In this document: positions 1 through 8,897 of the stretch, piece after piece
Layout: each line of letters starts with the position of its first letter
Position numbering within the stretch: position 1 is the stretch's first letter
DNA from: Brachybacterium subflavum
GTDB lineage: Bacteria; Actinomycetota; Actinomycetes; Actinomycetales; Dermabacteraceae
Direction of reading: 5' to 3'
Assembly: GCF_009299795.1 (NCBI RefSeq)
Contig: NZ_VIGP01000001.1
Location: forward strand, 558,001-622,000
Length of the DNA: 64,000 nucleotides
The notes under the pieces: model-generated
Seen by the model: the letters and a program-made list of their open reading frames with translations, nothing else
Told to the model about the DNA's origin: nothing
The model's database searches: none
Position numbers and translations under genes: made by a program

Positions 1-1
1 G

Positions 2-3000
2 GCCGGCGCCGACATCGCGCCCCTCCAGGACGAGGATGCCCTGCCGCGCCGCCGGGTGGACGACCGCCCGCTGAGCCGCGCCGACCGTGTCGGCAGCGCC
101 CTGGACCGTTGGACCCTGCAGATCGCCGGCACCCGCGCCGAGCCCTCCTTCCTCACCCGCATGCGCGCGGGCGAGCACGTGCTGGACCTGACGCACTCCC
201 ATCCCTCCGGCCTCGCCCAGCTCCTTGCCGGCCGCGGCCCCACCCGCCTGTCCTCCCTGGTCCGCGAGGTCGGAGCGCTCGCAGACGCTCGCGCCGAGGC
301 GCGGGCGATCCGCGAGATCGCCGAGCGCCAGGCCGAGGAGATCGGTCTGTCCACCTGCCATCTCGGCATCGGCGAGGCGACCTGGGTCCCCGAGGACGGC
401 GGCGAGCCCTTCCACGCGCCCGTGCTGGTGCGGCCCATCACCCTTCGCCTGCGCGGCAGCGCCCGCGAGGACGTCGATCTGGACCTCGATGCGACCGTGG
501 ACGTGAACCCGATCCTGCTGCGCGCCCTGCGCGAGGCCGGCATCGCCGTGGACGCCCGCGCCCTCCTCGCGACCACCGAGGGCCCCTACGGCTTCGACCC
601 GACACCCGTGATCGATGCCTTCAAGTCGCTCGGCCAGCCGCTGCCCGGCTTCCGCGTCGCCCAGGCGCTCGTGGTCGGCAACCTCATGGACGCCGCCGGT
701 CAGCTCGTCGACGACCTGCGCACCGACCCCGCCGACTGGGCGGACAGCGACCTCGTCGCCGCCCTCGCCGGCGATCCCGAGGCCCGCACGGCACTCGCCC
801 CGTCGGCCGATGCCGCGTCGTCTGCCGGGCCGGGCGCCGCGCCGGCGGACGCTCACGCAGCCCCCGGAGGTCCGCGAGGCACCGCAGGGGAGAGCGCACA
901 CGAGCCCTCCGCCCCCGACGAGTCCGAGATGGTCACCTCGCTGCCCCCGGATCGGATGCGCGTGCTCGCGCACGTCCTGGACGGCGGCCACCTCGCGGTG
1001 AGCACGCCGCCCGGCACCGACCCCATCGACCTCGTCGTCGACCTCGCCGCCGAGGCGAATGCGCGCGGCCGCAGCGTGCTCGTGGTCTCCCAGCGACGCG
1101 CGAACCTCGCGCACATCGCCGCCCTCGCCCGCGAGCGCGGCCTCGAGGACCTCGTGTTCGACCTCTCGCCGGACCCGTCCCTGCAGCGCAACGCCTCGGC
1201 CTCGCTGCTGCACAGCCTGCGTCGCGCCGGCTCGTTCTCCTCACCGGTCTCCACCGCCGAGCCCGAGGAGCTCGCCGAGGCGCGCAGCATCCTCACCGGG
1301 CACGTCGAGGCCATGCACCGCGTCCAGCAGCCCTGGAACGCCTCCGCGCACGACGCCCTCTCTGCGCTCGCCGCCCTCACCCGCATGCGCCCCGCGCCCC
1401 GCACGGAGGTGCGGCTGGGCGCGGATGTCGCCGCGACGATGGTCGGCGAGGACCGGGAGCGCGGAGCGGAGTCGCTGCGCGAGGCGGCACGTCTGGGCGT
1501 GCTGTCCATCGGACCCGAGGACACCGCCTGGTACGGCGCGCCCATCACCACCGACACGCAGGCGGAGCGCGCACTCGCCCTCGTCGAGCGTCTGCGCGAG
1601 AAGCAGCTCCCGCAGCTCCGGCGCGCGATCGAGCGCACCGGCGGCGAGGTCGGCCTCGCCCCTGCGCGCACCCTCGAGGCGCTGATCGCCCGCCTGCAGC
1701 TGCTCTCGAAGGTCCGCGGGGCGCTCTCCGTGTTCCAGGGCGCCGTGTTCGCAGCCCCGCTGGACGACCTCATCGCCGCGACCGCCACCAAGGACTGGCG
1801 GCGCGAGCACGGCGTGGTCATGTCGTTCACGACCCGTCGGCGCCTGCGCAAGGAGGCCGCCGCGCTGCAGCGCCCCGCCTCGCTCGCTCCCGACCTGCAC
1901 GAGGCGCTGCGGACCGTGCGCGCCGTGCGCGAGGAGTGGAGGGCGGCCGACGGCGGCAGCGGCTCCGCCCCGTCCGTCCCCGAGAAGCTGGAGAACTGCG
2001 CGCAGACCGCGGAGTCCATGCAGGCCCTGTGCGACGAGCTCGCCGTGCTGCTGGAGGGCACGCCCGCCGGCGGGGCTCTCGCCCGCACGGATGTTGACGA
2101 GCTCGCCGAACGGGCCGACGCCCTGTTCGCCGACCGCGACGACCTCGCCGAGCTGCCGCGCCGCACCACCCTGCTGCGCTCGCTCGCGGCCGACGGCCTG
2201 GGCGACCTCGTCGAGGACCTGCGTGCGCGCGGCGTCCGCGAGAGGCACGTCGCCGCGGAGCTCGACCTCGCCTGGTGGCAGAGCGTCCTCGAGCTCATCG
2301 CCCGCGCCGAGCCCACCATCTCCCAGTACGACGGGACGGGACTCTCACAGGTCGCCGAGCGGTTCCGGCGCCTGGACGCCCAGCACATGGAGCGCGCCTC
2401 CTACCGGGTGCGCGGCGCCTCCGACGATCGCCTCGTCTCCACGATGATGTCCTTCCCCGACACCTCGCGCGCGGCGATCGCCGAGCTCGCCCGCTCCTCG
2501 ACGGTCTCGGTGCGCGACCTCGCCGCGAAGTACGAGGACATCCTGTTCGCCGCGCGCCCCACCTGGCTCGCCTCCCCGTACCTGGTCCCGCAGGTGGTTC
2601 CGCGCGGACGCCACTTCGACACGGTCATCGTCGCCGACGGCGGACGCCTCCCGACCGCGGCCGCGATGCCCGCGATCGCCCGGGCCGACCAGGTCATCGT
2701 CCTGGGGGACGTGCTCGACCACGCCGAGGTCGAGGGGCCCGTCCTCCTCGACGACATGCTGCAGGTCGCCCCGCACATCGCCCTCCACCGCGATCCGCGG
2801 CCCGCCGGGTCCGTGCTGCGCGCCTTCGCCCAGCGCCGGTCGCTCGTGGGCGAGGTCGTCTCCACGCCCAGCCCGTCGGCCCCCGACCCGGACCGCCTGG
2901 TCGTCGTCGAGAACGGCCGCGGCGCCGTGCCCACCGGCACCGAGGTCGTCGAGAGCACGGAGGCCGAGCTGCGCCGCGTCACCGACCTCGTCATCGAGCA

Positions 3001-4609
3001 CGCCCGGCACCGCCCCGAGCTCTCGCTCGCGGTCTTCACGCTGACGGCGGAGCACGCCCGCAAGGTCATGGAACGCATCATGCACACCGTCTCCGTGGTG
3101 CCCGGCCTGCGCGAGTTCTTCGATGCGGCCAGCCGCGAGTACTTCACGGTGCTGCCCGCCTCCCGCGCCTCCGGCGTGGTGCGCGACGAGGTGATCGTCT
3201 CCCTCGGCTTCGGCAAGACCCCCCACGGTCGGCTGCTGCACAGATTCGGTCCGCTCTCCGCGCCCGACGGACGCAAGGCGCTCGCCACCGTGCTCACGCG
3301 CTCCCGCGGACGCACCACGGTGGTCTCCGCCTTCGACGTCGAGGACCTCGACCCCTCCCGTCTGAAGTCCGAGGGCGCCCGTGACCTGCGCGCCATGCTC
3401 ACCGTGCTCCGCGGCGGGGCCGACGCGGCGCTCGAGGCCACGGAGGCCAGCGGGACTCCGGCAGCCCCGACCGGCACCTCGCCGGCCGCACCGGCCTCCG
3501 CGTCCTCGGCCGCTTCGGCGAACCCGCCCGCGTCGGCCGCGGAGGAGGCCACGAGCTCCGTCGACGCCCAGATCGAGGCTGCGCTCGCCGCCGCCGACGC
3601 CCAGGACGAGTCGGCCACCCCGGACGACGGCGGGACCGACGTCGACCCCGTCGACTCCGAGTCCGCGGCCGCGGTCTCGGCCTCAGAGACCGACGGCGCG
3701 TCCGACGAGGAGCTCGCGCAGGGTTCGGTGGAGGCGGAGGCCGAGGCCCCCGCGGACGCGGACAGCGCCGACGCGGCCGCCTCGCACGACGACTCCGTCG
3801 ACCGCTCCGACGTCGCCGGCGAGAAGGCCGACGGGCGCGGCGCGGATGCCCAGGAGGCCGAGGCACGGGACGCTGCTGACCACAGCCCTGCGGCATCGGA
3901 CGACGGTGCGCAGCATGACGCCGAGACGGACGAGTCCGAGCAGGACGGCCCCGAGCAGGACGGCCCCGCGCGGGACGAGCCCGACCAGGACGAGCCCGTC
4001 GCCCACGTCCTCGAGACCAACGCCCTGGTCAACGACCTGGCGGACCGCCTCTGGCGACTCGGCCTCGTGGTCGACACGGACTTCGGGGTGACCTCGGACC
4101 GGATCGACCTCGCGCTGGGGCACCCGGACCTTCCCGGTCGCTACCTGCTCGCTGTCGACACGGACGGCGAGAGGTACGTCGCGACCGCGAGCCAGCGCGA
4201 GCGCGACCGGCTGCGGGCCGAGCGCCTCGAGGCCTCGGGCTGGGCGACCGAGCGCGTGTGGTCGTGGGCGCTGTTCATCGACCCCGACGGCGAGGCGGAG
4301 CGCATCCGCCGCGGCGTCGAGAGGGCTCTCATGCTCTACCGGGAGGAGGCCGAGCAGGCCGCGCTCGAGGGAGCCGGCGGCGCCCGCCACCGTCTGCCCC
4401 GGCCGCAGATCCCCGCAGGCCATCCGCTCGAGTTCTACGCGAGCGAGGACTTCGACTCGGTCGTCGAGTACATCGCCTCCGACGGCCGCGCCCGCCTCGA
4501 GGACCACCTGGCCGCGGAGGTCCGCAGCTTCCTCGGCTTCACCCAGCGCTCCGTGCTCCTCGACGTCTCCGTCAGCAGCGCGATCCGCCGCTTCCAGGAG
4601 AGGCAGTGA
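2..4609 (+). CDS. DUF4011-type protein: degenerate SF1 helicase core with C-terminal REase_MTES_1575-like domain (5' partial)
   Basis: The reading frame is open back to the window edge, so the true start is probably upstream; the first in-window start is a GTG at 56 and residues here count from it (1517 aa). The N-terminus has the family pattern (HPSGLAQLLAGR, RLSSLVREVGAL, CHLGIGEATW). The expected helicase P-loop GPPGTGKT reads TPPGTDPI at 317-324, so the invariant Gly-Lys is lost, and the DEAD-box equivalent near VIVADGGR is also poor. A low-complexity acidic Ala/Asp/Glu linker (about 1125-1315) leads to an endonuclease-like domain with Asp1351 (RIDLALG), Asp1368/Asp1370 (AVDTDG) and the RERDRLR and GWATERVWSW signatures. 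The family is described as helicase-nuclease-like; I infer that nucleic-acid binding or cleavage may remain while ATP hydrolysis is impaired. The stop overlaps the next start. Confidence 0.8.
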   Translation, partial: AGADIAPLQDEDALPRRRVDDRPLSRADRVGSALDRWTLQIAGTRAEPSFLTRMRAGEHVLDLTHSHPSGLAQLLAGRGPTRLSSLVREVGALADARAEARAIREIAERQAEEIGLSTCHLGIGEATWVPEDGGEPFHAPVLVRPITLRLRGSAREDVDLDLDATVDVNPILLRALREAGIAVDARALLATTEGPYGFDPTPVIDAFKSLGQPLPGFRVAQALVVGNLMDAAGQLVDDLRTDPADWADSDLVAALAGDPEARTALAPSADAASSAGPGAAPADAHAAPGGPRGTAGESAHEPSAPDESEMVTSLPPDRMRVLAHVLDGGHLAVSTPPGTDPIDLVVDLAAEANARGRSVLVVSQRRANLAHIAALARERGLEDLVFDLSPDPSLQRNASASLLHSLRRAGSFSSPVSTAEPEELAEARSILTGHVEAMHRVQQPWNASAHDALSALAALTRMRPAPRTEVRLGADVAATMVGEDRERGAESLREAARLGVLSIGPEDTAWYGAPITTDTQAERALALVERLREKQLPQLRRAIERTGGEVGLAPARTLEALIARLQLLSKVRGALSVFQGAVFAAPLDDLIAATATKDWRREHGVVMSFTTRRRLRKEAAALQRPASLAPDLHEALRTVRAVREEWRAADGGSGSAPSVPEKLENCAQTAESMQALCDELAVLLEGTPAGGALARTDVDELAERADALFADRDDLAELPRRTTLLRSLAADGLGDLVEDLRARGVRERHVAAELDLAWWQSVLELIARAEPTISQYDGTGLSQVAERFRRLDAQHMERASYRVRGASDDRLVSTMMSFPDTSRAAIAELARSSTVSVRDLAAKYEDILFAARPTWLASPYLVPQVVPRGRHFDTVIVADGGRLPTAAAMPAIARADQVIVLGDVLDHAEVEGPVLLDDMLQVAPHIALHRDPRPAGSVLRAFAQRRSLVGEVVSTPSPSAPDPDRLVVVENGRGAVPTGTEVVESTEAELRRVTDLVIEHARHRPELSLAVFTLTAEHARKVMERIMHTVSVVPGLREFFDAASREYFTVLPASRASGVVRDEVIVSLGFGKTPHGRLLHRFGPLSAPDGRKALATVLTRSRGRTTVVSAFDVEDLDPSRLKSEGARDLRAMLTVLRGGADAALEATEASGTPAAPTGTSPAAPASASSAASANPPASAAEEATSSVDAQIEAALAAADAQDESATPDDGGTDVDPVDSESAAAVSASETDGASDEELAQGSVEAEAEAPADADSADAAASHDDSVDRSDVAGEKADGRGADAQEAEARDAADHSPAASDDGAQHDAETDESEQDGPEQDGPARDEPDQDEPVAHVLETNALVNDLADRLWRLGLVVDTDFGVTSDRIDLALGHPDLPGRYLLAVDTDGERYVATASQRERDRLRAERLEASGWATERVWSWALFIDPDGEAERIRRGVERALMLYREEAEQAALEGAGGARHRLPRPQIPAGHPLEFYASEDFDSVVEYIASDGRARLEDHLAAEVRSFLGFTQRSVLLDVSVSSAIRRFQERQ

Positions 4610-4866
4610 CCGAGGGGGCGCACGGCGCGGGCCGCAGGTCGGGCCGCGTCGTGATCTCCTCCCTCACCGGGAAGCCCATCCCCTGGGACGATGGGGACCG
4701 GACGGGCGGTGCGCGCGGCGCCGGCGCTCGCGCACCGCACCGTGGTGACGAGCCCCGGGTGATCCCCGATCGCGCCTCCGAGGACGCGCCGGAGGCGGGT
4801 GAGCGCTCCGGCCACGATGCCGAGATCCTCCGCGACGTGCCGCCGCACTGGGGCACCGGGGCCTGA
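4606..4866 (+). CDS. Small conserved hypothetical protein coupled to the DUF4011 gene
   Basis: 86 aa starting at a GTG that overlaps the TGA of the preceding gene (GTGA), the usual arrangement for translational coupling. It has no membrane segment or signal peptide. Most of it is a polar, disordered-looking Gly/Arg/Asp-rich stretch, with two more regular parts: VVISSLTGKPIPWDD near the N-terminus and EILRDVPPHWGTG at the C-terminus. From memory, similar proteins ending in PPHWG follow this helicase-nuclease gene in other actinobacteria, which would make it an accessory protein, but no function is known to me. Coding by overlap and terminal motif rather than by domain recognition. Confidence 0.6.
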   Translation: MTEGAHGAGRRSGRVVISSLTGKPIPWDDGDRTGGARGAGARAPHRGDEPRVIPDRASEDAPEAGERSGHDAEILRDVPPHWGTGA

Positions 4867-4888
4867 GCCGCGGTTCCCGAGCCGAGGC

Positions 4889-5458
4889 TCAGCTCAGGGT
4901 GCCCGGGCGTGCGCTGCCGCCGGCCCCGCTCCCGTCGTTCCAACTTTTCCCGCCCGACTCCCCGCCGTCGTCCCCGCGCGCGAGGATCGTGCGCAGCACG
5001 CGCGCCTGACCGGGCCGGGCAGTGCGCACGGCCTGCTCGGGAGCGAGCAGCGCGGCGCGGCAGATCTCCCGCGCCTGCAGGACGTCCTGGCCCGGGGCCT
5101 CGTCGACGTCGATCGACCCGCGCAGCCAGATCTCCACGCGATGGCGCTGCCCGCCGACCACGTCGACCACGCGCAGATCCGTGGCCCGCAGCCCCGACTC
5201 CTCACGCAGCTCCCGTGCCGCGGCGGCCTGCGGGGTCTCTCCGGGCTGCATGTGCCCCGAGGGCACGCCCCAGCGGCCGTCCTCCCAGAAGCGGTGCTCG
5301 AACAGCAGCACACGTCCGTCGGCCGCGCGCAGCACCGCGCACACGCTGACCAGGAATCGTGGCTGGCTGAGACGCACGGCGCACCACACGACCTTGCGGC
5401 GCACGGGGCCCGGGAGGGCGTCGAGCACCGCAGAGAGCTGTCGCAGGGGCAGGGGCAT
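4889..5458 (-). CDS. Nudix hydrolase
   Basis: 189 aa. A complete Nudix box is present: G68 x5 E74 x7 R82-E83-L84-R85-E86-E87-S88-G89-L90, the metal-binding helix that hydrolyses nucleoside diphosphates linked to another moiety. The preceding strand (VSVCAVLRAADGRVLLFEHR) and WGVPSGHM are typical of the fold. The substrate cannot be told from sequence. The C-terminal 30 residues are Gly/Ser-rich and probably disordered. The start ATG follows a TACACT -10 box (5471 to 5466 on the minus strand) by 7 nt, so the mRNA is probably leaderless. It is transcribed divergently from proC. Confidence 0.85.
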   Translation of the reverse strand: MPLPLRQLSAVLDALPGPVRRKVVWCAVRLSQPRFLVSVCAVLRAADGRVLLFEHRFWEDGRWGVPSGHMQPGETPQAAAARELREESGLRATDLRVVDVVGGQRHRVEIWLRGSIDVDEAPGQDVLQAREICRAALLAPEQAVRTARPGQARVLRTILARGDDGGESGGKSWNDGSGAGGSARPGTLS

Positions 5459-5550
5459 GCTGCGCAGTGTACGGGCGCCGGTCGAGGAGGGGCGAGGCGC
5501 GGTATGGTCGCCGATCGGGCATGTCGGATCCGGCCCCTAGAGTGGGAGGC

Positions 5551-6423
5551 ATGACGGATCAGACGAGCCCCGAGACCACCTCTGCCACCCGGAACGCCGC
5601 CTCCGACGGGACGCCCGATCTCGCCGCCGTGACGGTGAGCGTGCTGGGCGCCGGCAACATGGGCGGCGCGTTCGTGCGGGCGATGCTCGCCGCGGGCGTC
5701 GCGCCGCGGAACCTGCGCGTCGTGAACTCCTCGGACGCCTCCTCCCGCCGTGCGGCCGACGAGCTCGGCGCCACCGCCGGGTCCGTGTCGGACCTGACCG
5801 GGTCCGACGTCGTCGTGCTCGGCGTGAAGCCCTACCAGCTCGACGCCGTGATGCCCGAGGTGCGCTCCGCGCTCGCCGAGGACACCCTGGTCATCTGCCT
5901 CGCGGCCGGCACCAGCCTCGCCGCGCTCACCGAGGCGCTGGGCGGGCACACGCAGCTCGTGCGCGCGATGCCCAATACCCCGATGTCCGTGGGGGAGGGC
6001 GTCACCCACCTCATGGCGTCGGAGAGCACGACCGAGTCCTCGGTCGGGCTGGCCCGCGCGCTGCTCGCGGCCGCGGGGATCGTCGTGGACCTGCCCGAGG
6101 AGAAGGGACACGCGATGATCGGCGCCGCGGGCAGCGCGAGCGCCTTCGTGTTCACCGTCGTCGACGCGATGATCGACGAGGCCGTGCGCCAGGGGATCCC
6201 GCGCCCGGAGGCCACGCGCGTAGTGCTCCAGACCGTGCGCGGCGCCGCGACCCTGCTGCAGGAGACCGGGCAGCACCCGGCCGTCGCGCGCGGCGCGGTG
6301 ATGAGCCCCGGCGGCACCACCGCGGAGGGCGTCGCGGCGCTCGAGCGCGGCGGCATCCGCCCGGCGCTCGCCGGGGCCATGGACGCGGCGGCGCGCAAGT
6401 CCCGCGCCATGTCGGGGGAGTGA
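5551..6423 (+). CDS. proC: Pyrroline-5-carboxylate reductase
   Basis: 290 aa. It catalyses the last step of proline synthesis, NAD(P)H-dependent reduction of 1-pyrroline-5-carboxylate. The Rossmann dinucleotide motif is G33-A-G-N-M-G38. Family signatures follow: VVLGVKPYQLDAVM, RAMPNTPMSVGEGVT, a GSASAFVFTVVDAMIDE helix for the substrate and dimer interface, and SPGGTTAEGVAALE near the end. The ATG at 5551 is chosen over upstream starts because a TAGAGT -10 element lies 7 nt before it (leaderless pattern) and GGGAGG also fits as a ribosome site. The first 25 residues are a polar extension. It is convergent with trkA across a GC-rich repeat. Confidence 0.93.
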   Translation: MTDQTSPETTSATRNAASDGTPDLAAVTVSVLGAGNMGGAFVRAMLAAGVAPRNLRVVNSSDASSRRAADELGATAGSVSDLTGSDVVVLGVKPYQLDAVMPEVRSALAEDTLVICLAAGTSLAALTEALGGHTQLVRAMPNTPMSVGEGVTHLMASESTTESSVGLARALLAAAGIVVDLPEEKGHAMIGAAGSASAFVFTVVDAMIDEAVRQGIPRPEATRVVLQTVRGAATLLQETGQHPAVARGAVMSPGGTTAEGVAALERGGIRPALAGAMDAAARKSRAMSGE

Positions 6424-6425
6424 CC

Positions 6426-6494
6426 CGGGCGGGCGGCTCGTTCGTCTCGAATCGGGCCGCCCGCCCGTCTCGAATCGGGCGGCCCGCCCGTCTC
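6426..6494. terminator. Bidirectional hairpin and 23-bp tandem repeat between proC and trkA
   Basis: A perfect 12-bp inverted repeat, CGGGCGGGCGGC (6426-6437) against GCCGCCCGCCCG (6456-6467), sits just after proC. The segment 6443-6465 is then repeated almost exactly at 6466-6488, with a further partial copy, so it holds about 2.3 tandem units of 23 bp that supply an alternative right arm. There is no T-tract. It lies between two convergent genes, so it can act for both strands. Confidence 0.6.
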
Positions 6495-7158
6495 AGGGCC
6501 GGTTGGAGAAGCGCTCGATGAGCTCGGTGTGCCCGGAGACGATCAGCAGATCGTGCTGGGAGACCTTGGTGTCCGGGCCGGCGTAGGTGAAGTCGCGGCC
6601 GGGCGACTTCACGCCGACCACGGTCACGCCGTACTTCGCGCGGATGTCGGACTCCTGCAGGGTGAAGCCCATGATCTCCTGCGGGGGACGCATCTTCACG
6701 ATCGCGAAGCCGTCGTCGAACTCGATGAAGTCGATGAGGCGTCCGTTGACCAGGTGCGCGACCCTCTGCCCGGCGTCCTTCTCGGGGAAGACCACGTGGT
6801 GGGCGCCGATGCGCTCGAGGATCTTGCCGTGCGGCACGCTGATCGCCTTGGCCCAGATCACGGGCTTGCCCAGGTCCACGAGGTTCGCGGTGATCAGCAC
6901 GCTCGCCTCGAGCGAAGTGCCCACGCCCACCACCGCGACGGAGAAGTCGGCCGCGCCCACCTGGGCGAGGGCCTCCATCTGCGTGCCGTCGGCCTCGACC
7001 ACATGGGTGAGGCGACCCGAGTACTCCTGCACGAGATCCTCGCGCGTGTCCATCGCGAGCACGTTCGTGCCGAGCTCCTCGAGGGTCAGGGCCAGGGAGG
7101 CTCCGAAGCGGCCCAGGCCCACGACCAGGGCTCCGCTGCTGCCACGGGGACGGGCCAC
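6493..7158 (-). CDS. TrkA/KtrA-type potassium uptake regulatory subunit
   Basis: 221 aa cytoplasmic RCK protein. The RCK_N Rossmann domain (about 10-135) has the nucleotide-binding glycine motif G14-L-G-R-F-G19 and an acidic residue after the second strand (AMDTRED). The TrkA_C domain fills about 140-221. Such proteins bind NAD(H) or ATP and gate a TrkH/KtrB channel. The start is a GTG preceded by GAGGAG. The partner channel gene lies directly upstream on the same strand. A TAGACT -10 (7213 to 7208, minus) suggests trkA also has its own promoter, over which lies a long inverted repeat. Confidence 0.9.
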   Translation of the reverse strand: MARPRGSSGALVVGLGRFGASLALTLEELGTNVLAMDTREDLVQEYSGRLTHVVEADGTQMEALAQVGAADFSVAVVGVGTSLEASVLITANLVDLGKPVIWAKAISVPHGKILERIGAHHVVFPEKDAGQRVAHLVNGRLIDFIEFDDGFAIVKMRPPQEIMGFTLQESDIRAKYGVTVVGVKSPGRDFTYAGPDTKVSQHDLLIVSGHTELIERFSNRP

Positions 7159-7217
7159 GATGTCTCCTCACATGCGGACGGCAGGACGGCGCCGGAGCGC
7201 CGCGAACAGTCTAGAGC

Positions 7218-7263
7218 GCTGCGCAGTGGTCGTTATGGACGTTCAGAACGACCAGTGCGCAGC
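7218..7263. repeat. 17-bp inverted repeat in the trkH-trkA intergenic region
   Basis: The left arm at 7218-7234 pairs with the right arm at 7247-7263 with one mismatch over 17 bp, leaving a 12-nt loop. It lies between the stop of the channel gene and the start of trkA, a few bases upstream of a candidate -10 box for trkA, so it covers the expected -35 region. It could be the terminator of the channel gene, an operator for trkA, or an RNA attenuator. There is no T-tract. Confidence 0.55.
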
Positions 7264-7297
7264 ACTCACGGCGCGGCCCACCGGCGCGCCGGCGGTA

Positions 7298-8716
7298 TCA
7301 GCCGACGATGGGGCGCTCGCCGGGCAGGCGCACCACGCGCGAGCGCGAGCGCAGTGCGAGGGCGGCGCCGAGCGTCATCGGCCCGATCCTGCCCAGGTAC
7401 ATGCACACGATGAGGATGTAGGTCGCGGCGTCGCCCAGGTGCGGGGTGATGCCCGTGGACAGCCCCACGGTGCCGAAGGCGGAGAGCACCTCGAAGAGCA
7501 CCTGGTCCAGGCTGAACGGGGTGAGCTGCAGGGTCAGGAACGTCGCGATGAACACCACCGAGGCGCTCATGACGAGCACGCCGATCGCCTGGCGGATGGT
7601 CTCCTGAGGGATCCGTCGGCCGAACACCTCGACGTCGCGGTCGCCCCGCGCCTCGGCGACGATCGAGAGCGCGAGCAGCGCGAACGTCGTCACCTTGATG
7701 CCGCCGCCCGTCGACCCGGAGCCGCCGCCGATGAACATGAGCAGGTCCGTGAACAGGCGCGTCTCGGGTTCGAGGGAGGCGATGTCGAGCGTGGAGAAGC
7801 CGCCCGAGCGCGGCATCACCGAGGCGAACAGGGAGGCCAGCACCTTCGAGCCGAAGCCCTCGCGACCCAGCGTGTGCGGGTTCGACCACTCCATCGCGAG
7901 GTAGCCGAGCATGCCGGCGACCAGCAGGATCCCCGAGGTCGCGAGGGTGAGCTTCGCGTGCAGGGTCCAGTGGTGGGGGGTGCGCCACCTCTTGACCAGC
8001 ACGAGCACCACGGGGAAGCCGAGCGAGCCCATGAACACGGCCGTCGAGATCGGGATCGAGAAGAACGGGTCGCCCAAGTACTGGGAGATCCCGCCGGGAT
8101 CGGGCACGAAGCCCGCGTTGTTGAAGGCGCTGATCGCGTAGAAGGCGCCGTAGAAGACCGAGGTGCCGGTGCCGTGCTCGGTCGCGATCATGTACGGCAC
8201 GAGCGCGAGGAAGGTGAGGACCTCGAAGGCCGTCGAGGTGATGACGATCGTGCGCAGCACGCTGCCCACCTCCGCCAGCTGCTCGGCGCGGGTCTCGCGC
8301 GCCGTGATGATCCTCTGGGCCAGCCCCATCGAGCGCATCACCGACAGCCCCAGCAGCGAGGCGAGGGTGAGCACGCCCAACCCGCCGATCTTCATCGCGA
8401 CCATGAGGACCACGAGCCCGAAGGTCGACCAGTGCGCGGCGGTGTCGACCGTCGTCAGCCCGGTCACGCAGATGGCGGAGACCGCCGTGAACACGGCGTC
8501 GCGGAAGCCGGTGGCCTGGCCGTCGGACGCGGCGAGCGGTGACATCAGCAGCAGCGTGACCAGGCCGATCATCGCGGTGAACACGGTCAGCGCGAGGCGG
8601 GCGGGGGAGGTCCTCGCGGCCGTGACGAGCGCGGTGCTCGAGAACTCGCGGATGCGCTGCCAGAGCGAGATCGCGGACAGGTCCGTGCGCCCGTCCTCGT
8701 CCCGGCCCTCGCTCAT
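7298..8716 (-). CDS. TrkH/KtrB family potassium transporter
   Basis: 472 aa integral membrane protein. It has the fourfold pore-loop repeat of the superfamily, seen as TAVSAICVTGLTT, YAISAFNNAGF, ASVMPRSGGFST and EVLSAFGTVGLSTG; each loop carries the filter glycine. About eight to ten membrane segments surround these loops. It moves K+ (or Na+/K+) inward and is gated by the RCK protein encoded next to it. I choose the ATG at 8716, which has a GAGGAG ribosome site about 8 nt upstream, over the longer frame whose Arg/Ala-rich N-terminus looks non-coding. The closest naming is KtrB, given the short RCK partner. Confidence 0.9.
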   Translation of the reverse strand: MSEGRDEDGRTDLSAISLWQRIREFSSTALVTAARTSPARLALTVFTAMIGLVTLLLMSPLAASDGQATGFRDAVFTAVSAICVTGLTTVDTAAHWSTFGLVVLMVAMKIGGLGVLTLASLLGLSVMRSMGLAQRIITARETRAEQLAEVGSVLRTIVITSTAFEVLTFLALVPYMIATEHGTGTSVFYGAFYAISAFNNAGFVPDPGGISQYLGDPFFSIPISTAVFMGSLGFPVVLVLVKRWRTPHHWTLHAKLTLATSGILLVAGMLGYLAMEWSNPHTLGREGFGSKVLASLFASVMPRSGGFSTLDIASLEPETRLFTDLLMFIGGGSGSTGGGIKVTTFALLALSIVAEARGDRDVEVFGRRIPQETIRQAIGVLVMSASVVFIATFLTLQLTPFSLDQVLFEVLSAFGTVGLSTGITPHLGDAATYILIVCMYLGRIGPMTLGAALALRSRSRVVRLPGERPIVG

Positions 8717-8897
8717 CCGGCTGCTCCTCGTCCTGGGTCTCGGTCCTGCGTCTCGTGCCCGTCGCGTGCGCGCCGTGCGACCAGCGGCGCCGGGGGTCCG
8801 CGGACCCCGGGACCGCCCGCCGCGCAGGCGCTGATCCGTCGCGCAGTCTACGTCGGCGATGCGTTCGTCCGGCCCCGCACTGGGTACGCTCGAACGC

